Positions 9,002-17,388 of a stretch of 45,087 nt of DNA are shown in pieces. Under the pieces are notes generated by a model. That model was not told the DNA's origin and did no database searches. It worked only from the letters and a program-made list of their open reading frames with translations. A program made the position numbers and the translations under genes. Source of the stretch: UBA6182 sp964479585 (GTDB taxonomy: Bacteria > Bacillota_I > Bacilli_A > Erysipelotrichales > Erysipelotrichaceae); NCBI GenBank assembly GCA_964479585.1, contig CAYZMP010000008.1, positions 1 to 45,087 of the forward strand. Direction: 5' to 3'. The stretch's first letter is position 1. Every line of letters begins with the position of its first letter.

Positions 9002-9193
9002 CAAAAGATGAGTAAGTAGATAACTTAATCAAGAGAGAAGATGGTTGGTGTGAATCTTCATAAGTGTCTATTGAAGCTACTTTTGTCAAGGAACTAATCC
9101 TTCCCGTGGGCCGCGTTAAGGCATTGAGTCGCACTTTATAGTGAATCAGGATGGTACCGCGAGATTTCGTTCCTGGATACAGGGACTTTTTTT
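9002..9193 (+). promoter_or_regulatory. T-box riboswitch leader of alaS, Ala (GCT) specifier
   Basis: The base helix of stem I pairs CAAAAG (9002-9007) with CTTTTG (9080-9085). The internal specifier loop has AGTA (9011-9014) on the 5' side and GAA (9073-9075) followed by GCT (9076-9078) on the 3' side; a 10-bp helix closes it (9017-9027 with 9061-9070). The T-box sequence AGGATGGTACCGCG is at 9148-9161. Its TGGT bulge (9152-9155) can pair with the ACCA end of uncharged tRNA-Ala, whose discriminator is A. AGGA/TCCT (9148-9151/9171-9174) closes the antiterminator. Low charged tRNA-Ala should therefore switch on alaS and probably the whole downstream operon. Confidence 0.95.
9169..9193 (+). terminator. 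T-box-controlled terminator before alaS
   Basis: The stem GTTCCTG (9169-9175) / CAGGGAC (9180-9186) with a GATA loop is followed by seven T (9187-9193). The 5' arm shares TCCT with the antiterminator, giving the usual mutually exclusive pair. Confidence 0.9.
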
Positions 9194-9213
9194 ATGGAAA
9201 AGGAGAAATACAA

Positions 9214-11829
9214 ATGCAATCTTCAACAATACGACAATTATTTCTAGATTATTTTAAAAGCAAAGATCACATGGTCGAGCCAGGTGCATCGCTTGTTCCT
9301 CACAATGACCCAACACTACTATGGATTAATTCAGGAGTAGCAGCACTTAAAAAGTACTTTGATGGAAGTACAAAACCAGCAAATCCAAAAATTGTAAATG
9401 TTCAAAAATCAATACGTACTAATGACATTGAAAATGTTGGTAAAACAGCAAGGCATCACACTTTTTTTGAAATGTTAGGTAATTTTTCTATTGGTGCTTA
9501 TTTTAAAGAAGAAGCTATCGCTTACGGATGGGAATTTCTAACAAGCAAAGAGTGGATGGGATTTGATAAAGATAAACTATATGTGAGTGTTCATCCAAGT
9601 GATGATCAAGCGTATGATATTTGGGTAAATCAGATTAAAATTGACCCTAAAAGAATTTTAAAATCAGAAGATAACTTTTGGCAAATAGGGGATGGACCAT
9701 GTGGTCCAAATAGTGAAATCTTTTATGATCGAGGTGTGAAGTATGATCCTGAAGGTTTAGGGGAAAAACTATTTTTTGATGAAATTGAAAATGATCGCTA
9801 TGTTGAAGTATGGAATATTGTTTTTTCTCAATACAACGGTATTGAAGGAGAAGATCGTTCAACATACAAAGAACTACCACAAAAAAACATTGATACAGGA
9901 ATGGGATTTGAACGTTTATGTTGCGTAGCTCAACAAGTAGATACTAACTATGACACCGATTTATTTATGCCGATTATACATGCAATTGCTACAAAGACAA
10001 AAAAAGCTTACAAGCAAAATACGATGGCCTATCGAGTAATTGCTGATCATATTCGTACGGTTGTCTTTGCATTAAGCGATGGGGCACTCTTTTCTAATGA
10101 AGGCAGAGGCTATGTGCTTCGTCGACTTTTAAGAAGAGCTGTTCGCTATGCTATCAAACTAGACATTGAAAAACTATTTCTAAAGGATTTAGTGAATGTT
10201 GTTGTGGATGTGATGGGTGAATTTTATACTGACTTAAAACAAAATCAATCACTTATTGAAAACTTAATTGAAGCTGAAGAAAAACGCTTTAAAAACACAT
10301 TAAACGATGGTGAAATGTTATTAAAGAATCGATTAAAGGAAATTAAAGGAAACAAACTAGATGGTGTTAGTGCATTTACACTATATGACACTTATGGTTT
10401 TCCACTAGAGTTGACACAAGAGATATGTGAAGAAAACGACATCGAAGTAGATGTGGATGGTTTTCACCAACAAATGAAACTCCAACAAGAACGAGCACGT
10501 AGTGCTCGTGTTGATAGTGAATCGATGTCAAATCAAAGTGAAGATTTACTTAAATTCATAACAGAAAGTGAGTTTGTAGGATACGAACAATTGCAAATTG
10601 ATAGTGAAATCATTGGTTTATTTGCCAACAACCAGCAAGTAGAAACACTTACTGGAGTAGGTTTTATTATTACAAAGCAAACACCATTTTACGCTGAAAG
10701 TGGTGGACAAATTGCAGATAGTGGTTATGTAGTGGTTAACAATCAGAAAATTGAAGTCATTGATGTAGTAAAAGCCGTGCATAAACAACATATGCATAAA
10801 GTAGATGTTACAACACCAATCAGTGTTAATGATACCATTACTTTGGTTGTTGATAGTGAAAAAAGAGAAAAGATAAAAGCCAATCATACTTTAGCTCACT
10901 TGCTTCAAGCGGCATTACAAAAAACATTAGGTGATCATGTTCATCAAGCAGGATCTTATGTTGGAGATGAGTATATGCGATTTGACTTTACTCACTTTCA
11001 AAAAGTCGAGCAGACACAACTTAAAGAAATAGAAACGTGGATGAACAAGCAAATTTTTGCAGGTTTACCTGTTAGCTTTCAAACAATGGATTTAGAAAAA
11101 GCAAAACAACAAGGTGCCATGGCATTATTTAATGAAAAATACGAAGCAAAAGTTCGTGTTGTTACAGTTGGTGATGTTTCTATGGAACTATGTGGTGGTA
11201 CTCATGTCGATAATACACAAGCTATTGGTGTTGCAAAACTTGTAAGTGAAGAAAGCATAGGTTCAGGAATCCGTCGCATTGTTTGTGTTAGTAAAGAACA
11301 TGCTTATCAACAATTCACTTTTCATGTCGCTCAATTAGAACATATTAGTAATACGCTATCAGTCGCAAGTTTAGTTAACATTCAAGAGAAAGTGGATCAA
11401 TTAAAAGAAAATTACGATAAATTACGTAAAGATTATGCACAATTAGAACAAAAAATAAACCAACAACAAGCCACTGCATTAATGGCTAATGTAGAAAAAA
11501 TTAACGATGTTTCTATTCTTATTAAAAAGATTGAAAATCAACCACTAAAATCCATCAAATCGATGGTAGAAAGTGGCATTAGTAAACTCGATAAAGGTCT
11601 TATTGTTTTAGGTGCAGTTGAAAATGACAAAGTTATGTTTGTGGCTGGATGTACAAAGAATTTATTAGATCAAAATATTGATTGTAGTAGCCTTGTTAAA
11701 GAAGCAGCTATGTTTACAGGTGGTAACGGTGGTGGACGTAAAGACTTTGCCCAAGCAGGTGGTAAAGATGTGTCAAAAGTAGATGATGCACTAGACTTAG
11801 TTAAAAAGAAAGTGCTTGAAATCCTTTAA
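9214..11829 (+). CDS. alaS: alanyl-tRNA synthetase
   Basis: An 871-residue class II synthetase charging tRNA-Ala. The aminoacylation core has HTFFEMLGNFSIGAYFK near the N-terminus. The editing domain has HTLAHLLQAAL and CGGTHV, the zinc/His-Cys motifs that clear mischarged Ser/Gly. The C-Ala region ends with GGNGGGRKDFAQAGG. I place the start at 9214, with AAAAGGAG at 9198-9205. An in-frame ATG at 9151 lies inside the T-box antiterminator and would add a false 21-residue extension beginning MVPRDFVPG. It heads the ireB-ruvX-mltG-udk-greA cluster. Confidence 0.97.
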   Translation: MQSSTIRQLFLDYFKSKDHMVEPGASLVPHNDPTLLWINSGVAALKKYFDGSTKPANPKIVNVQKSIRTNDIENVGKTARHHTFFEMLGNFSIGAYFKEEAIAYGWEFLTSKEWMGFDKDKLYVSVHPSDDQAYDIWVNQIKIDPKRILKSEDNFWQIGDGPCGPNSEIFYDRGVKYDPEGLGEKLFFDEIENDRYVEVWNIVFSQYNGIEGEDRSTYKELPQKNIDTGMGFERLCCVAQQVDTNYDTDLFMPIIHAIATKTKKAYKQNTMAYRVIADHIRTVVFALSDGALFSNEGRGYVLRRLLRRAVRYAIKLDIEKLFLKDLVNVVVDVMGEFYTDLKQNQSLIENLIEAEEKRFKNTLNDGEMLLKNRLKEIKGNKLDGVSAFTLYDTYGFPLELTQEICEENDIEVDVDGFHQQMKLQQERARSARVDSESMSNQSEDLLKFITESEFVGYEQLQIDSEIIGLFANNQQVETLTGVGFIITKQTPFYAESGGQIADSGYVVVNNQKIEVIDVVKAVHKQHMHKVDVTTPISVNDTITLVVDSEKREKIKANHTLAHLLQAALQKTLGDHVHQAGSYVGDEYMRFDFTHFQKVEQTQLKEIETWMNKQIFAGLPVSFQTMDLEKAKQQGAMALFNEKYEAKVRVVTVGDVSMELCGGTHVDNTQAIGVAKLVSEESIGSGIRRIVCVSKEHAYQQFTFHVAQLEHISNTLSVASLVNIQEKVDQLKENYDKLRKDYAQLEQKINQQQATALMANVEKINDVSILIKKIENQPLKSIKSMVESGISKLDKGLIVLGAVENDKVMFVAGCTKNLLDQNIDCSSLVKEAAMFTGGNGGGRKDFAQAGGKDVSKVDDALDLVKKKVLEIL

Positions 11830-11871
11830 ATAACGAAACAAGTGTTATACAATAAGCACAGGGAGAATGCC

Positions 11872-12126
11872 ATGAAAAATCAACATACACAAACCATTGC
11901 GTTTAAATCGGAAGAAGTACGCAAAGAACACATTAAAAATGTTCTTTCACAAGTATCTGAATCATTAACAGAACGTGGTTATAACGCGGTTAATCAATTA
12001 GCAGGATATTTGATTTCCAATGATCCAGCGTATATTTCATCCTTTAAAAATGCAAGAACGATCATTCAATCCATCGAACGTCATGAAATTATTGAAGAAT
12101 TAGTTCGTTCGTATTTGGATGACTAA
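11872..12126 (+). CDS. ireB: IreB family regulatory phosphoprotein (UPF0297/YrzL)
   Basis: An 84-residue small cytoplasmic protein matching the IreB/YrzL family: a short N-terminal stretch with two Thr (T6, T8), then GYNAVNQLAGYLISNDPAYI and EIIEELVRSYL. In Enterococcus, IreB is phosphorylated on N-terminal Thr by the PASTA kinase IreK and negatively affects cephalosporin tolerance. The start at 11872 has AGGGAGA upstream; an in-frame ATG 30 nt earlier lacks a ribosome site. A weak extended -10, TGTTATACA (11843-11851), may add local transcription. It overlaps ruvX by 8 nt, as in the Bacillus yrzL-yrrK pair. Confidence 0.93.
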   Translation: MKNQHTQTIAFKSEEVRKEHIKNVLSQVSESLTERGYNAVNQLAGYLISNDPAYISSFKNARTIIQSIERHEIIEELVRSYLDD

Positions 12127-12544
12127 CAACAATTATTTCGGTCTTGATGTTGGAGAGAAAACAATTGGGATAGCTTTTTCACAAGGGTTTTATGCACAAC
12201 CTTACAAGACAGTTGTTTTTGAGCGTGATGATTATGAAAGTGCGGTTAATCAATTACTTCAACTTATCAAACAAGAAATGGTAGGTCATGTAGTGATTGG
12301 ATTACCTAAACACATGAATAACGAGTTAGGTGAAAGTGCTCATCGAGCATTAAACATACAATCGCTATTAGAACAAGCATGTGATTCATCAATTATAATG
12401 TGGGATGAGCGATTATCTTCTAAAGAAGCGAATCGTCGAATGATTGAGTTTGATGTGTCACGTAAAAAGAGAAAACAACGCATTGATCAAGTTGCAGCTG
12501 TAATTATATTGCAAAGTTACCTTGATCATCGAGAAAGAGGGTAA
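12119..12544 (+). CDS. ruvX: RuvX/YqgF-family Holliday junction resolvase-like nuclease
   Basis: A 141-residue RNase H-fold protein. The motifs are GLDVGEKTIGIAFS (first catalytic Asp), VVIGLPKHMN, DERLSS (second acidic residue) and IDQVAAVIILQSYLD (third acidic residue). The family (YrrK/YqgF) is linked to 16S rRNA 5' processing and Holliday-junction resolution; which role dominates is not decided by sequence. It overlaps ireB at its start and is followed directly by the DUF1292 gene, the usual order. Confidence 0.93.
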   Translation: MTNNNYFGLDVGEKTIGIAFSQGFYAQPYKTVVFERDDYESAVNQLLQLIKQEMVGHVVIGLPKHMNNELGESAHRALNIQSLLEQACDSSIIMWDERLSSKEANRRMIEFDVSRKKRKQRIDQVAAVIILQSYLDHRERG

Positions 12545-12548
12545 GTTT

Positions 12549-12809
12549 ATGGAAAATGAAACAATTTTTGTCATTGATGAAGCAGGACAGGAAAAAGAGA
12601 TGACGGTGCTATTTACGGTAGAAAGTAGTGTTAGTCATAAAAATATCGTTTGTTATTTTGATCCAGAAGACCCAGAGGGCCAAGTTTTCGCATCTATATA
12701 TGATGAAGAAGGCAACTTAACCGCCATCGAAGATGAAGCTGAATGGGATTTTGTAGAAGAAGTATTTGGAGCGTTTTTAGACGAAAATGAAGAAGAAATC
12801 GTACATTAA
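12549..12809 (+). CDS. DUF1292 family protein (YrzB-like)
   Basis: An 86-residue acidic protein of the DUF1292/YrzB family. It begins MENETIFVIDEAGQEKEM, contains VCYFDPEDPEGQVFASIYDEEG, and ends with an acidic helix (EWDFVEEVFGAFLDENEEE). I choose the ATG at 12549, preceded by AGAGGG; the in-frame ATG at 12522 lies deep in ruvX with no ribosome site. Its 3' end overlaps mltG by 23 nt. The family function is unknown, although the gene is a standard member of this cluster. Confidence 0.88.
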   Translation: MENETIFVIDEAGQEKEMTVLFTVESSVSHKNIVCYFDPEDPEGQVFASIYDEEGNLTAIEDEAEWDFVEEVFGAFLDENEEEIVH

Positions 12810-13836
12810 GATAATTTTGCTTATGGGAGTCGTTGTTCTTTCATTAAGCATTACCCTTGTAATTTTAGCACTACAACCAGTTCAAAATGAAAGTGAAGTG
12901 GTTGTTTTTGAAGTACAAAGTGGACAATCATTAAGTACTGTTGGAGAAAACTTAAAACAAGAAAATATCATCCGATCTACACAAGCGTTTCGCTTTGTTG
13001 CTAATCAAGAAAACTTAACAGCCATAAAAGCAGGGAAGTTTCGTATTGATAAATCTTGGACAAACAAGGAAATTTTAGAAGTTTTAAACAACGCTTCCTT
13101 AGCTATACCTGATCAAGTTCGTGTTACTTTACCAGAAGGGTTTTGGGCAAAAGACATTGCACAAAGAATGAGTGAAAATACTAATGTTTCCAAAGAAGCG
13201 TTGTTAGAGCTTTGGAATAATGAAACATACATTAGAGAGTTAATGTTACGGTATGATTTTTTAGAAGAAAGTATCTTTTTTGAAGATGCAAGGGTGTATT
13301 TAGAAGGTTATTTATTTCCAGAAACATATGACTTTTTTAGTGAAACAACTGCAGAAGCAATTACAACACGTTTACTTGATCAAACTCAACGTGTTATTAA
13401 TCGAAACCAAGCACTTTTTGATCAATCGGATATGAGTATTCATGAAGTGTTTACACTAGCTTCTATTGTTCAATATGAAGCTAGAAGCTTACAAGATATG
13501 AAGATGGTTTCGGGTGTCTTTCACAATCGTTTAAACATTAACATGCCTCTTCAAGCAAGTCCAACGGTTTGTTATTCATTGTATGAGTTTGATAGTTGGT
13601 TGGATTGTGAACGCCAAACACAGATTAATTCACCATACAACACGTATGTTGTATTGGGATTGCCACCAGGCCCGATATTAAATCCATCAGAAATGGCGCT
13701 TATTGCCACCTTAGAACCAACCCAAACAAGTTACATGTATTTTATGGCGGATGTGTATGGGGATGGGACAATCTATTTTGCGGAAACGTTGGCAGAACAT
13801 GAAGCTAATGTAGATAAATATTTAAGAGGACGATAA
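12787..13836 (+). CDS. mltG: endolytic murein transglycosylase MltG
   Basis: A 349-residue membrane-anchored lytic transglycosylase that cuts nascent glycan strands. A TM helix (about 7-29) follows a short Lys-rich N-terminus. A LysM-like region spans roughly 38-105. The catalytic domain has E231 in LASIVQYEA, aligned by position with E. coli E218, and YNTYVVLGLPPGPI. The usual GGHxF near the C-terminus is GTIYF here, so that His is missing. It overlaps the DUF1292 gene by 23 nt, hence tight coupling. It confirms an active peptidoglycan layer. Confidence 0.93.
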   Translation: MKKKSYIKIILLMGVVVLSLSITLVILALQPVQNESEVVVFEVQSGQSLSTVGENLKQENIIRSTQAFRFVANQENLTAIKAGKFRIDKSWTNKEILEVLNNASLAIPDQVRVTLPEGFWAKDIAQRMSENTNVSKEALLELWNNETYIRELMLRYDFLEESIFFEDARVYLEGYLFPETYDFFSETTAEAITTRLLDQTQRVINRNQALFDQSDMSIHEVFTLASIVQYEARSLQDMKMVSGVFHNRLNINMPLQASPTVCYSLYEFDSWLDCERQTQINSPYNTYVVLGLPPGPILNPSEMALIATLEPTQTSYMYFMADVYGDGTIYFAETLAEHEANVDKYLRGR

Positions 13837-13838
13837 CC

Positions 13839-14468
13839 ATGAATCCAGTTGTAATCGGTATTGCCGGAGGCAGTGCATCCGGTAAAACATTAATTTGCAA
13901 GCGTTTAAAAAACGCATTTGAGAAATCAAACTCCATTATCACGGTTCGACAAGATGATTATTATCGTGATCAATCAAATATTGATATGCAAGAACGACTA
14001 CTTGTAAACTATGATCATCCATTCGCTTTTGATAATGAACTGTTAGTTAAACATTTAGATCAATTAATTTTAAGACAGCCAATAGAAAAACCAACGTATG
14101 ATTTTGTTAATTACACACGGGCTGATGTTGTTGAAACAGTCTTTCCAGCAGATGTAATTTTATTAGAAGGCTTGTTTGTCTTAGAAGATAAAGAAATACG
14201 TAAACGATTAAATATCAAAGTGTTTGTGGATGCACAGGCAGATATTCGTTTTATTCGTCGCTTAATGCGAGATGTTCATCAACGTGGAAGAACATTAGAA
14301 TCAGTTGTTGAGCAGTACACAACGACTGTGAGAACCATGCATGAACAGTTTATTGAACCAAGTAAAAAATACGCAGATATCATTATTCCACAAGGTGGAA
14401 AAAATGAAGTAGCGATTGATTTACTAACAACGAAGATTAGTAGTATCATCAAAGAAAACATGGTATAA
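13839..14468 (+). CDS. udk: uridine kinase
   Basis: A 209-residue P-loop kinase that phosphorylates uridine/cytidine to UMP/CMP in pyrimidine salvage. The P-loop GGSASGKT is at 10-17; QDDYYRD and the YDHPFAFD segment are typical of Udk. It starts 2 nt after mltG with AGAGGA upstream. Its last two codons and stop (ATG GTA TAA) supply the TGGTATAAT promoter of greA. As in Bacillus, it lies between the mltG region and greA. Confidence 0.94.
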   Translation: MNPVVIGIAGGSASGKTLICKRLKNAFEKSNSIITVRQDDYYRDQSNIDMQERLLVNYDHPFAFDNELLVKHLDQLILRQPIEKPTYDFVNYTRADVVETVFPADVILLEGLFVLEDKEIRKRLNIKVFVDAQADIRFIRRLMRDVHQRGRTLESVVEQYTTTVRTMHEQFIEPSKKYADIIIPQGGKNEVAIDLLTTKISSIIKENMV

Positions 14469-14469
14469 T
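14461..14469 (+). promoter_or_regulatory. extended -10 promoter of greA inside the end of udk
   Basis: TGGTATAAT (TGn plus perfect TATAAT at 14464-14469) is written across the final codons and stop of udk. No convincing -35 is seen. The expected start is near 14476, about 21 nt before greA. Confidence 0.5.
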
Positions 14470-14496
14470 GGCACAATTAAAGAGGGATGAGTGAAT

Positions 14497-14967
14497 ATGA
14501 CACAAGAAAAAGTATTTGTAACCCAAGAAGGTTTAAATGAATTAAAAAAAGAACAAGACCACTTAATTCATGTGGTTCGTAAAGAAGTAATTGAAGATTT
14601 ACAAGCTGCTCGTGCTCAAGGAGATTTGAGTGAAAATGCTGATTATGATGCGGCTAGAGATCGTCAAGCACGTGTTGAAGCGCGAATTCGTGAATTAGAA
14701 GTGATGCTTAATAACATTGAGATTATCGATGAAAAGAAAGGTGGTCAAAAAGTCGTTCGTTTAGGAACCACATTTAAAATGAGAGACTTAATGACAAACG
14801 ATGAAGTAGAATACACAATTGTAGGATCGGTTGAAGCAGACCCACTACATGGTCGTTTATCCAATCAAACACCTTTAGCACTTGCAGTGCTAGAACATCG
14901 TGAAGGGGACGTAGTTACAGTTAATGCGAATGAACCTTACGATGTTAAAATCTTAAAAATTAAATAA
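14497..14967 (+). CDS. greA: transcription elongation factor GreA
   Basis: A 156-residue factor that binds the RNA polymerase secondary channel and stimulates cleavage of backtracked RNA. The N-terminal coiled coil includes QGDLSENADYDAARDRQ, with the acidic tip residues that act at the catalytic site. The C-terminal FKBP-like domain contains the TPLALAVLEHREGD region. I choose the ATG at 14497, with AGAGGG 10 nt upstream; a GTG at 14491 would leave only 4 nt. It is the last gene of the alaS cluster, followed by the hairpin over comEA. Confidence 0.95.
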   Translation: MTQEKVFVTQEGLNELKKEQDHLIHVVRKEVIEDLQAARAQGDLSENADYDAARDRQARVEARIRELEVMLNNIEIIDEKKGGQKVVRLGTTFKMRDLMTNDEVEYTIVGSVEADPLHGRLSNQTPLALAVLEHREGDVVTVNANEPYDVKILKIK

Positions 14968-14975
14968 GGAAAATC

Positions 14976-15033
14976 AAGACGGAAGTTTAATGATAAGGTA
15001 TGAAAACTTTATCAAAAACACTCGTCTTTTTTT
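14976..15033 (+). terminator. long hairpin with U-tract ending greA and enclosing the comEA start codon
   Basis: The outer stem AAGACG/CGTCTT (14976-14981 with 15023-15028), a middle stem GTTT/AAAC (14985-14988 with 15016-15019) and an inner stem TGATAAGG/CTTTATCA (14991-14998 with 15007-15014) close an 8-nt loop, TATGAAAA, at 14999-15006. Seven T follow from 15027 to 15033. The comEA ATG (15000-15002) is in the loop and its only Shine-Dalgarno, AAGG, is in the stem. Confidence 0.8.
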
Positions 15034-15470
15034 ATTTGTATCTTTTAGTTGGATGCACTGCTATACCTTCTGTTGTGCTTGAGAAACCGGATGTTTTTGT
15101 TGTGTATGTCGAAGGTGCTGTGTATAACCCTGGAGAGTTTAGTGTTTCAGCCTATGCTTACTTTGAAGAGCTACTACTTCAACTTCAATTAAAAGAAGAC
15201 AGTGATGTTTCAATGTTTAACAAAAAGATGATATTGCATCATCATGATCATATAGTTATTCCAACAATCTCAAAAAAGGTTTGTGTTTCCATTAATACAG
15301 CAAGTCTAGAACAACTCATAAGTTTACCTAACGTAGGTGAAGTTATCGCACAACGAATCATTGAACATCGAAATAATCACGGTTTATTTCAACAAATTGA
15401 GGATATTACTGCAGTTAAAGGAATAGGGGATAAAACCTTCGAAAAGATGAAGGACTATGTATGTCTATAG
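15000..15470 (+). CDS. comEA: ComEA-like DNA-binding competence lipoprotein
   Basis: A 156-residue protein for capturing extracellular DNA during transformation. The N-terminus is a lipoprotein signal with lipobox LVGC (C19), so it is anchored by lipid, whereas Bacillus ComEA uses a TM helix. An SLBB-like domain spans about 32-90 (VYVEGAVYNPGEF). The C-terminal helix-hairpin-helix pair has SLPNVGE (108-114) and VKGIGD (139-144), which bind DNA. It overlaps comEC by 10 nt. Its start codon lies in a terminator-like hairpin, so expression probably depends on conditions. Confidence 0.9.
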   Translation: MKTLSKTLVFFYLYLLVGCTAIPSVVLEKPDVFVVYVEGAVYNPGEFSVSAYAYFEELLLQLQLKEDSDVSMFNKKMILHHHDHIVIPTISKKVCVSINTASLEQLISLPNVGEVIAQRIIEHRNNHGLFQQIEDITAVKGIGDKTFEKMKDYVCL

Positions 15471-17380
15471 CCCAAAAATTTGTTGTGTTGTTTGTGCTAT
15501 TTTGGGTAAGTGCTCTTGTTTCTCATGTTTTACTATCAAGCTTGTTGTTTTTTATTGGGGGCTTTTATTTTAAAAAGAATATTAGTATCATCCTTTTTAT
15601 TATCGTATACTTTCTTTCGATAACGTGCATTGTGCTTCAACCACCAACAGTAGAAGAAGTTAACTTTCCTCTGTGTGGCAAAGTCATTCAACATAAAGAT
15701 GGGTATGTACTACTTCAAATTAAGCATCAACAAGTGGCTTTGTTTATGGATCACACCTTAAATTACAAGGATGAAGTATGTGTAAGTGGTACATTTAAAG
15801 CTTCATCACGTCGTAGCAATTTCTTTTATAATCCCATTGAGAAATGGGTTATGACAAACCATCATATTGGAAGTATCAATGATGTCATTGTTCATGAAAC
15901 ATCTAGTAAAAACTCGTTGAAAGGCAAAATACTACATAGAGCGTTATCACTAGAGCAATCAGAACATATCGTTGATTTTTTGTTTTATAAAAACGTAGAA
16001 ACAACGTCTTTTTTTGGAGTGCTTCTTTTATCTAGTGGATTGCAATACACGTATTTTTTATACACACTAAAACAATTATTGTCTAAGTTTATGCATAAAG
16101 AGATTACTCATGTAATTTTGATGGGTTTTTGGCTTTTATTTGGTGCGGTTTGGGGGTTTGATTTTATTTGGTGGCGTGTATTTTTAACAACCTCATGTTG
16201 TATGTTTGTTAAAAACAGAAGTGTTTATTTACCACTTGCTTATTTTGTACTTTTAATCATGTTTTTTTCAAGAGCGAGTCATGTTGCATTTGTTTTTCCT
16301 ATGATTTTTCAGTTGTTCTTTTCTTTTCAAAAGACAAATATATTTCAAAGAGCACTTATCATCACTCTTTTACAGCATGTGCTTTTACATTCTAGCAACT
16401 TATTTATGGTCTTTTTCTTTGCACTTTTTCGTCATGTAAGTGGAGTGTTGTATATATTTAGTTGGTTGGTTCTTATTTTCCCTATCTTTTTACCAACATA
16501 CAACCGCTTTTATTTGATGATTACAACACTTCCTCAAATATCAAGCTTCATTCAAGTTGGTCGATTTTCGCTTGTGCTTTCATTAATTATTGCAATATGG
16601 ACTGTTGCAAATGGTTTTTATCAAAAACACTATCGCTTTGGTGGAGTTTTACTTTTATTCATTCATTTTCTACTCATACGCTATCCTCTTTATGACTTAG
16701 TGTTGTTTTTAAATGTGGGTCAAGCAGATGCTGCTTTAGTGACTAAGGCATTCAATAAAAAGACAATGATGATTGATGTTGGTCGTTCATCCAATCATGT
16801 AATTGTTTCTCAAACATTAAAAGGATTAGGTATTGCATCATTGAATCATATCGTCATAAGCCATGACGATGATGATCATAGTGGTGGGTTAAATGATTTA
16901 TTAACGCTATCATCAAACACTCAAGTTCATTTAACAAAAGAGGACGTAATTGATGAAAGTTTGTATTTTCAGGTATTAAACAAATCTTACCAAGGTGAAG
17001 ATGATAATGATAATAGTGTTATTGGTGTTGTTCAATCAGGCTCATTAACTTTTCTTTTTTTAGGTGATTTGTATCAACAAGGAGAACGTAATTTAATTAG
17101 AGAGTATCCTAACTTACAAGTTGATGTTGTAAAACTTGGCCACCATGGTTCAAAAACCTCGACATCAAAGCAACTTGTGGCAAATGTCCAACCCACATTT
17201 GCCATCATAAGTGCAGAGAAAAAAGTTTATGGCCACCCTCATATTCAAACACTAAAAACATTAGCTCAACATAAAGTCATTGCACTAGATACTGAAACTT
17301 TTGGAGATATTGCTTTTGTTTCGTTATTTAATCGAGATTTTATACTAACATCATCAGGGTTATTTGGTATAATAAAGTAG
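15461..17380 (+). CDS. comEC: ComEC/Rec2 DNA uptake channel protein
   Basis: A 639-residue polytopic membrane protein that passes single-stranded DNA into the cell. A short soluble domain after the first TM segments (about 65-145) is followed by a run of membrane helices (about 175-420). The C-terminal metallo-beta-lactamase-like domain has SHDDDDH (H468, D470, D472, H473) and GHHGSKTS (H561, H562), as in nuclease-competent ComEC. It is shorter than Bacillus ComEC (about 776). It overlaps comEA by 10 nt. Its final codons form the TGGTATAAT before holA. Confidence 0.93.
   Translation: MSIAQKFVVLFVLFWVSALVSHVLLSSLLFFIGGFYFKKNISIILFIIVYFLSITCIVLQPPTVEEVNFPLCGKVIQHKDGYVLLQIKHQQVALFMDHTLNYKDEVCVSGTFKASSRRSNFFYNPIEKWVMTNHHIGSINDVIVHETSSKNSLKGKILHRALSLEQSEHIVDFLFYKNVETTSFFGVLLLSSGLQYTYFLYTLKQLLSKFMHKEITHVILMGFWLLFGAVWGFDFIWWRVFLTTSCCMFVKNRSVYLPLAYFVLLIMFFSRASHVAFVFPMIFQLFFSFQKTNIFQRALIITLLQHVLLHSSNLFMVFFFALFRHVSGVLYIFSWLVLIFPIFLPTYNRFYLMITTLPQISSFIQVGRFSLVLSLIIAIWTVANGFYQKHYRFGGVLLLFIHFLLIRYPLYDLVLFLNVGQADAALVTKAFNKKTMMIDVGRSSNHVIVSQTLKGLGIASLNHIVISHDDDDHSGGLNDLLTLSSNTQVHLTKEDVIDESLYFQVLNKSYQGEDDNDNSVIGVVQSGSLTFLFLGDLYQQGERNLIREYPNLQVDVVKLGHHGSKTSTSKQLVANVQPTFAIISAEKKVYGHPHIQTLKTLAQHKVIALDTETFGDIAFVSLFNRDFILTSSGLFGIIK
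17365..17373 (+). promoter_or_regulatory. candidate extended -10 promoter of holA
   Basis: TGGTATAAT is written in the last codons of comEC (TATAAT at 17368-17373). The predicted start is near 17380, about 9 nt before the holA ATG, which would give a leader barely holding the ribosome site. No good -35 is evident. Confidence 0.42.
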
Positions 17381-17388
17381 GTGATTCA

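Noticed and set aside
9151..9213. In-frame ATG upstream of alaS, extending the protein by 21 residues (MVPRDFVPG...)
   Set aside because: It is the T-box antiterminator and terminator sequence; the proper ribosome site is at 9198-9205, next to the ATG at 9214.
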